A stretch of 7,639 bases of DNA from Mesorhizobium sp. GTDB taxonomy: Bacteria > Pseudomonadota > Alphaproteobacteria > Rhizobiales > Rhizobiaceae. A program made the translations under genes and the position numbers. The notes under the pieces were generated by a model. The model was given only the letters and a program-made list of their open reading frames with translations. It did not search any database and was not told the origin of the DNA. The stretch is from NCBI GenBank assembly GCA_030698645.1, contig JAUYMV010000263.1:1-7639 (forward strand), in the 5' to 3' direction. Each line of letters opens with the position of its first letter. The stretch's first letter is position 1. This document shows, one piece after another, positions 5,004 through 7,639 of this stretch.

Positions 5004-7639
5004 TCACGCATCGCCAGCCCCCTTCCCCGCCACGATGGCAGCCAGAATCCGCGTCGGGGTCGCCGGGACGCGCCTTATGGCGACGCCGGTGGCGTGGCGG
5101 ATGGCGTTGAGAATGGCCGGCGCGGTCGGGATCAGGACGTGTTCGCCGAGACCCTTGGCGCCGGAGGGGCCTTCCGCGTCGGCGATCTCAATCAGGATCG
5201 ACTCGATCGGCGGCACGTCGCCGATGGTCGGGATCAGGTAGTCGTGCAGGTTCTCGGTGCGGCCGGGGACATATTCCTCCATAAGGGCCATGCCGATGCC
5301 CTGCGCGATGCCGCCCTCGATCTGGCCTTCGACGAGCAGCGGGTTGATGGCGCGGCCGACATCGTGCGCGGCGGTGATTTTTATCAGCTTCACGGTGCCG
5401 AGCCTCAGATCGACCTCGAGTTCGGCGATCTGGGCGCCATAGCCGTAGACGGCATAGGGGCTGCCCTGCCCTTTCGCGTCGAGCGGAACGGTCGGGGGAT
5501 CGTAGGTTTCCTCGGCGGAAAAGACGTAGCCGCGGGCATCGAGGGGCAGATTTGCCAGATCGATGCGGCGCAGCGCCTCGCCTTCGCGGACGGTCAGGGT
5601 GGCGCCTTCGAGCGTAAGTGTCGCCTTGCCTGAGACATTGGCGAACCGGAGGATGGCCTCGCGCAGCGCCTTGCCGGATTTCTCCGCCGCCTTGCCGGTG
5701 ACGAAGGTCTGGCGCGAGGCGGAGGTCTTGCCGGCGTCCGGCGTCAGGGCCGTGTCGGCGCCGACGAGTTCGAACTGGCCGAGCGGCAGGCCGAGCGCGT
5801 CGGCGGCGATCTGGGCGATCACCGTGTTGGAACCCTGGCCGATGTCGACCGCGCCCTGGTGCAGGACGAGGCGGCCGGACGACGAAATGCCGATCCGGAT
5901 GGTCGAGGGATTGGCGAGGCCGGTGTTGCCGCAGCCATACCAGCACGACGCGATGCCGACGCCGCGCTTGACGTGCGCGTGACCGGCGTTGAAGGCGGCG
6001 GCGTCGGCCAGCGCGCGCGACCAGTGCGACGCAAGCTGCTCCAGGCAGGCGACGATGCCCACGCCGGACGCCAGATGCTGGCCGGTGACGGTTCTGTCGC
6101 CGTCGCGCAGCGCATTGGCGAGGCGGAAGGCGAGCCGGTCCTGGCCCAACTTGTCGGCGAGTTCGTCGTAGAGCGCCTCCTGCATGATGGTCGCCTGCGG
6201 CACGCCGAAGCCGCGAAAGGCGCCGGAGACCGGGCCGTTGGTGTGGATGGCGCGGCCGACAGCGCGGTAGCAGGGCGTCACATAGGGGCCGGAGGCGTGG
6301 ACCGGCACGCGGTTGGCGACCGTCGGGCCCCAACTGGCATAGGCGCCGGTGTTGAAGTCGCCGGAAAAGACCATTCCGGTGATCTTTCCCGCAGCATCGG
6401 CGCCGATGGTGGCCCGCATCCTGGCCGGGTGGCGCTTGGTGGTCGACATCATCGATTCGGCGCGCGTGTAGGCGAGTGCGGCGGGCCGGCCGGTCCTGAG
6501 CGCGACGAGGCCGATCAGCGGCTGGACAGAGACATCGAGCTTTGAGCCGAAACCGCCGCCGGTCGAGGTCGGCACGATGCGGACGCGCTCGAGCGGCAGG
6601 CCGAGCACCTTCGCGGTTTCCTCGCGGTCGATGGCGGGCGCCTGGGTGCACGCCTCGATGACCAGCGTGTCGCCATCGATGAAGGCATGGCCGGCCTCCG
6701 GCTCGATATAGGCGTGCTCGACATAGGAGGTTTCGATTGTGGCCGTGGCGGTGACCGCCGACGCGGCGATGGCCGCATCCGGATCGCCGCGCTCGACGAG
6801 ACCCTGGATCAGGATATTGCCGGCGCGGGTGGCGTGCAGCAGGTCGGCGCCCTCGGCGAGCGCTTCGGCCGGGTCGAGCGTGTGCGGCAAAGGCGACCAG
6901 GCGATCGGGAATTCCGCGATATCAAAATCGGAGATGGCGTCGGCCTCGCCGGCGATCAGCGCGACCGCCTCGCCGCGGAAGCGGACGAAACCGTCGGCCA
7001 GCACCGGCTGGTCGGAAAACGGACCGATGACGCCGAAGCAGTTGACGCCCGGGATATCGCTCGCGGTGAAGACGGCGACGAGGCCGGGACGCGCCGCGAC
7101 GAAGGCGCCGAGGTCGCCGAGCGCGAAGGTGGCGCGCCAGTGTGGCGAGCGGACGACGAGGACCGAAAGCGCGTCCGCGGGACGCGCGTCGGCGCCGAAG
7201 CGGTCGGCGCCGGTGACCTTGGCGACGCCGTCGAGGCGGATCGGCGAGGCGCCGATGGCGTGGCCGGAGGGGGGCAGGCGGAAGTCGAGGGGGATGGTGA
7301 GGCCTGCATCGCCGAGATGCCCCTCACCCTTACCCTCTCCCCGTGAACAACGGGGAGAGGGGGGCATCGGCGTTGCGGCTAGATCCCTTCTCCCCGCCTG
7401 CGGGGAGAAGGTCCCGGCAGGGGGATGAGGGGCAGGCGCGACAGCAGTCGTCTCGCCGAACACATGCGCGCCCATGATGGCCCGGATGATCTTGCGGTAG
7501 CCGGTGCAGCGGCAGAGCACGCCGCCCAGCGCATCGGCCACCTCGGTCTCGCTCGGGCGGGGGCTGCGCTCGAGGAGGGCGGTGGCGGAGACCAGCAAGC
7601 CGGGCGTGCAGATGCCGCATTGCGCCGCGCCGTGCGACA
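5004..7639 (-). CDS. Molybdenum hydroxylase (xanthine dehydrogenase family), [2Fe-2S] domain fused to Mo-binding domains; 5' end outside window
   Basis: Mo-cofactor hydroxylases add water-derived OH to a ring carbon, often next to nitrogen, in purines, pyridines or aldehydes. The frame is open to the window edge; the first ATG (7598) falls inside the iron-sulfur motif QCGICTPGM, so it is not the start. Counting from that Met, the second cluster pair is LCRCTGY (28-34), a linker runs to about 110, and the Mo domain begins at GASPIRLDGVAKVTG (116-130). Mo-site motifs follow: EHAYIEPEAG (294-303), GGGFGSK (347-353), GAFRGFGVPQ (459-468), QGAVDIGQGSNT (581-592) and KGLGEH (815-820), whose E819 matches the catalytic glutamate. 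The order [2Fe-2S]-Mo without an FAD domain recalls the Desulfovibrio aldehyde oxidoreductase, so electrons must leave to a separate acceptor or FAD subunit. Residues about 56-94 come from a palindromic element. Likely first step of the pathway (inference); substrate unproven. Confidence 0.93.
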   Translation of the reverse strand, partial: SHGAAQCGICTPGLLVSATALLERSPRPSETEVADALGGVLCRCTGYRKIIRAIMGAHVFGETTAVAPAPHPPAGTFSPQAGRRDLAATPMPPSPRCSRGEGKGEGHLGDAGLTIPLDFRLPPSGHAIGASPIRLDGVAKVTGADRFGADARPADALSVLVVRSPHWRATFALGDLGAFVAARPGLVAVFTASDIPGVNCFGVIGPFSDQPVLADGFVRFRGEAVALIAGEADAISDFDIAEFPIAWSPLPHTLDPAEALAEGADLLHATRAGNILIQGLVERGDPDAAIAASAVTATATIETSYVEHAYIEPEAGHAFIDGDTLVIEACTQAPAIDREETAKVLGLPLERVRIVPTSTGGGFGSKLDVSVQPLIGLVALRTGRPAALAYTRAESMMSTTKRHPARMRATIGADAAGKITGMVFSGDFNTGAYASWGPTVANRVPVHASGPYVTPCYRAVGRAIHTNGPVSGAFRGFGVPQATIMQEALYDELADKLGQDRLAFRLANALRDGDRTVTGQHLASGVGIVACLEQLASHWSRALADAAAFNAGHAHVKRGVGIASCWYGCGNTGLANPSTIRIGISSSGRLVLHQGAVDIGQGSNTVIAQIAADALGLPLGQFELVGADTALTPDAGKTSASRQTFVTGKAAEKSGKALREAILRFANVSGKATLTLEGATLTVREGEALRRIDLANLPLDARGYVFSAEETYDPPTVPLDAKGQGSPYAVYGYGAQIAELEVDLRLGTVKLIKITAAHDVGRAINPLLVEGQIEGGIAQGIGMALMEEYVPGRTENLHDYLIPTIGDVPPIESILIEIADAEGPSGAKGLGEHVLIPTAPAILNAIRHATGVAIRRVPATPTRILAAIVAGKGAGDA
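7318..7434. repeat. 117-bp palindromic element inserted in frame in the Mo hydroxylase gene
   Basis: Bounded by perfect 9-bp inverted repeats, TGCCCCTCA (7318-7326) and TGAGGGGCA (7426-7434). Two internal hairpins: 12-bp arms 7333-7344 and 7350-7361 around a 5-base loop, and CCTTCTCCCCGC (7386-7397) with GCGGGGAGAAGG (7400-7411) around a 2-base loop. The length is 39 codons exactly, and the minus-strand frame used by the gene has no stop in it. It encodes a Gly/Pro/Arg-rich stretch between the [2Fe-2S] and Mo domains. The ends and the CCTCTCCCC-type stems resemble the element at 2111-2282. No clear target duplication was found. Confidence 0.85.

Noticed and set aside
5188..6651. A 487-codon minus-strand frame within the Mo hydroxylase
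   Set aside because: Arg-rich out-of-frame shadow; the other frame holds all Mo-site motifs.
7596..7598. ATG at 7598 as the true start of the Mo hydroxylase
   Set aside because: In-frame codons upstream read QCGICTPG, the conserved cluster motif, so translation begins beyond the window.

Overview
The window is GC-rich (codon third positions almost all G or C) and densely coding. It carries several short palindromic repeat elements. The gene set and the repeat style fit an alphaproteobacterium of the Rhizobiales, possibly Mesorhizobium or a relative. That placement is inferred from style and not from a marker gene. No rRNA, tRNA, CRISPR array, integrase or transposase was seen.

Layout. The 3' half of a hydantoinase B/oxoprolinase-family gene runs on the plus strand (1-835). 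It converges on a minus-strand gene series that, in transcription order, reads: a molybdenum hydroxylase with N-terminal [2Fe-2S] domain (7639-5004, 5' end outside the window); a 6-hydroxynicotinate reductase-like iron-sulfur protein (4778-3246); a UPF0280/ApbE-like protein (3246-2116); an amino acid synthesis (DUF1185, PF06684) protein (2011-1427); and a MarR-family regulator (1430-972). Reductase and UPF0280 overlap by one base (TGATG). The DUF1185 gene and marR overlap by four (ATGA). The other two gaps (225 and 104 bases) contain or adjoin palindromic repeats.

How the genes may work together. A Mo hydroxylase, a ferredoxin-like ring reductase related to Hnr of nicotinate fermentation, and an ATP-dependent lactamase-type protein (HyuB) are the expected steps of reductive breakdown of an N-heteroaromatic ring: hydroxylate next to the ring nitrogen, reduce the ring to a lactam, open the lactam. 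A MarR regulator fits, since the nicotinate regulator NicR of Pseudomonas is also of the MarR type. The true substrate cannot be read from the sequence; nicotinate or a related azaheterocycle is the working guess. The UPF0280 protein, an ApbE-superfamily member coupled to the reductase, is a candidate maturation factor for the covalent flavin known in Hnr.

The other striking theme is repeats acting inside genes. One 117-bp palindromic element sits in frame in the linker of the Mo hydroxylase. A second (172 bp) supplies the last 55 or so codons and the stop codon of the UPF0280 gene, which also carries a three-copy 36-bp tandem repeat. Further palindromic or direct repeats fill the gap between hydroxylase and reductase and the convergent gap.
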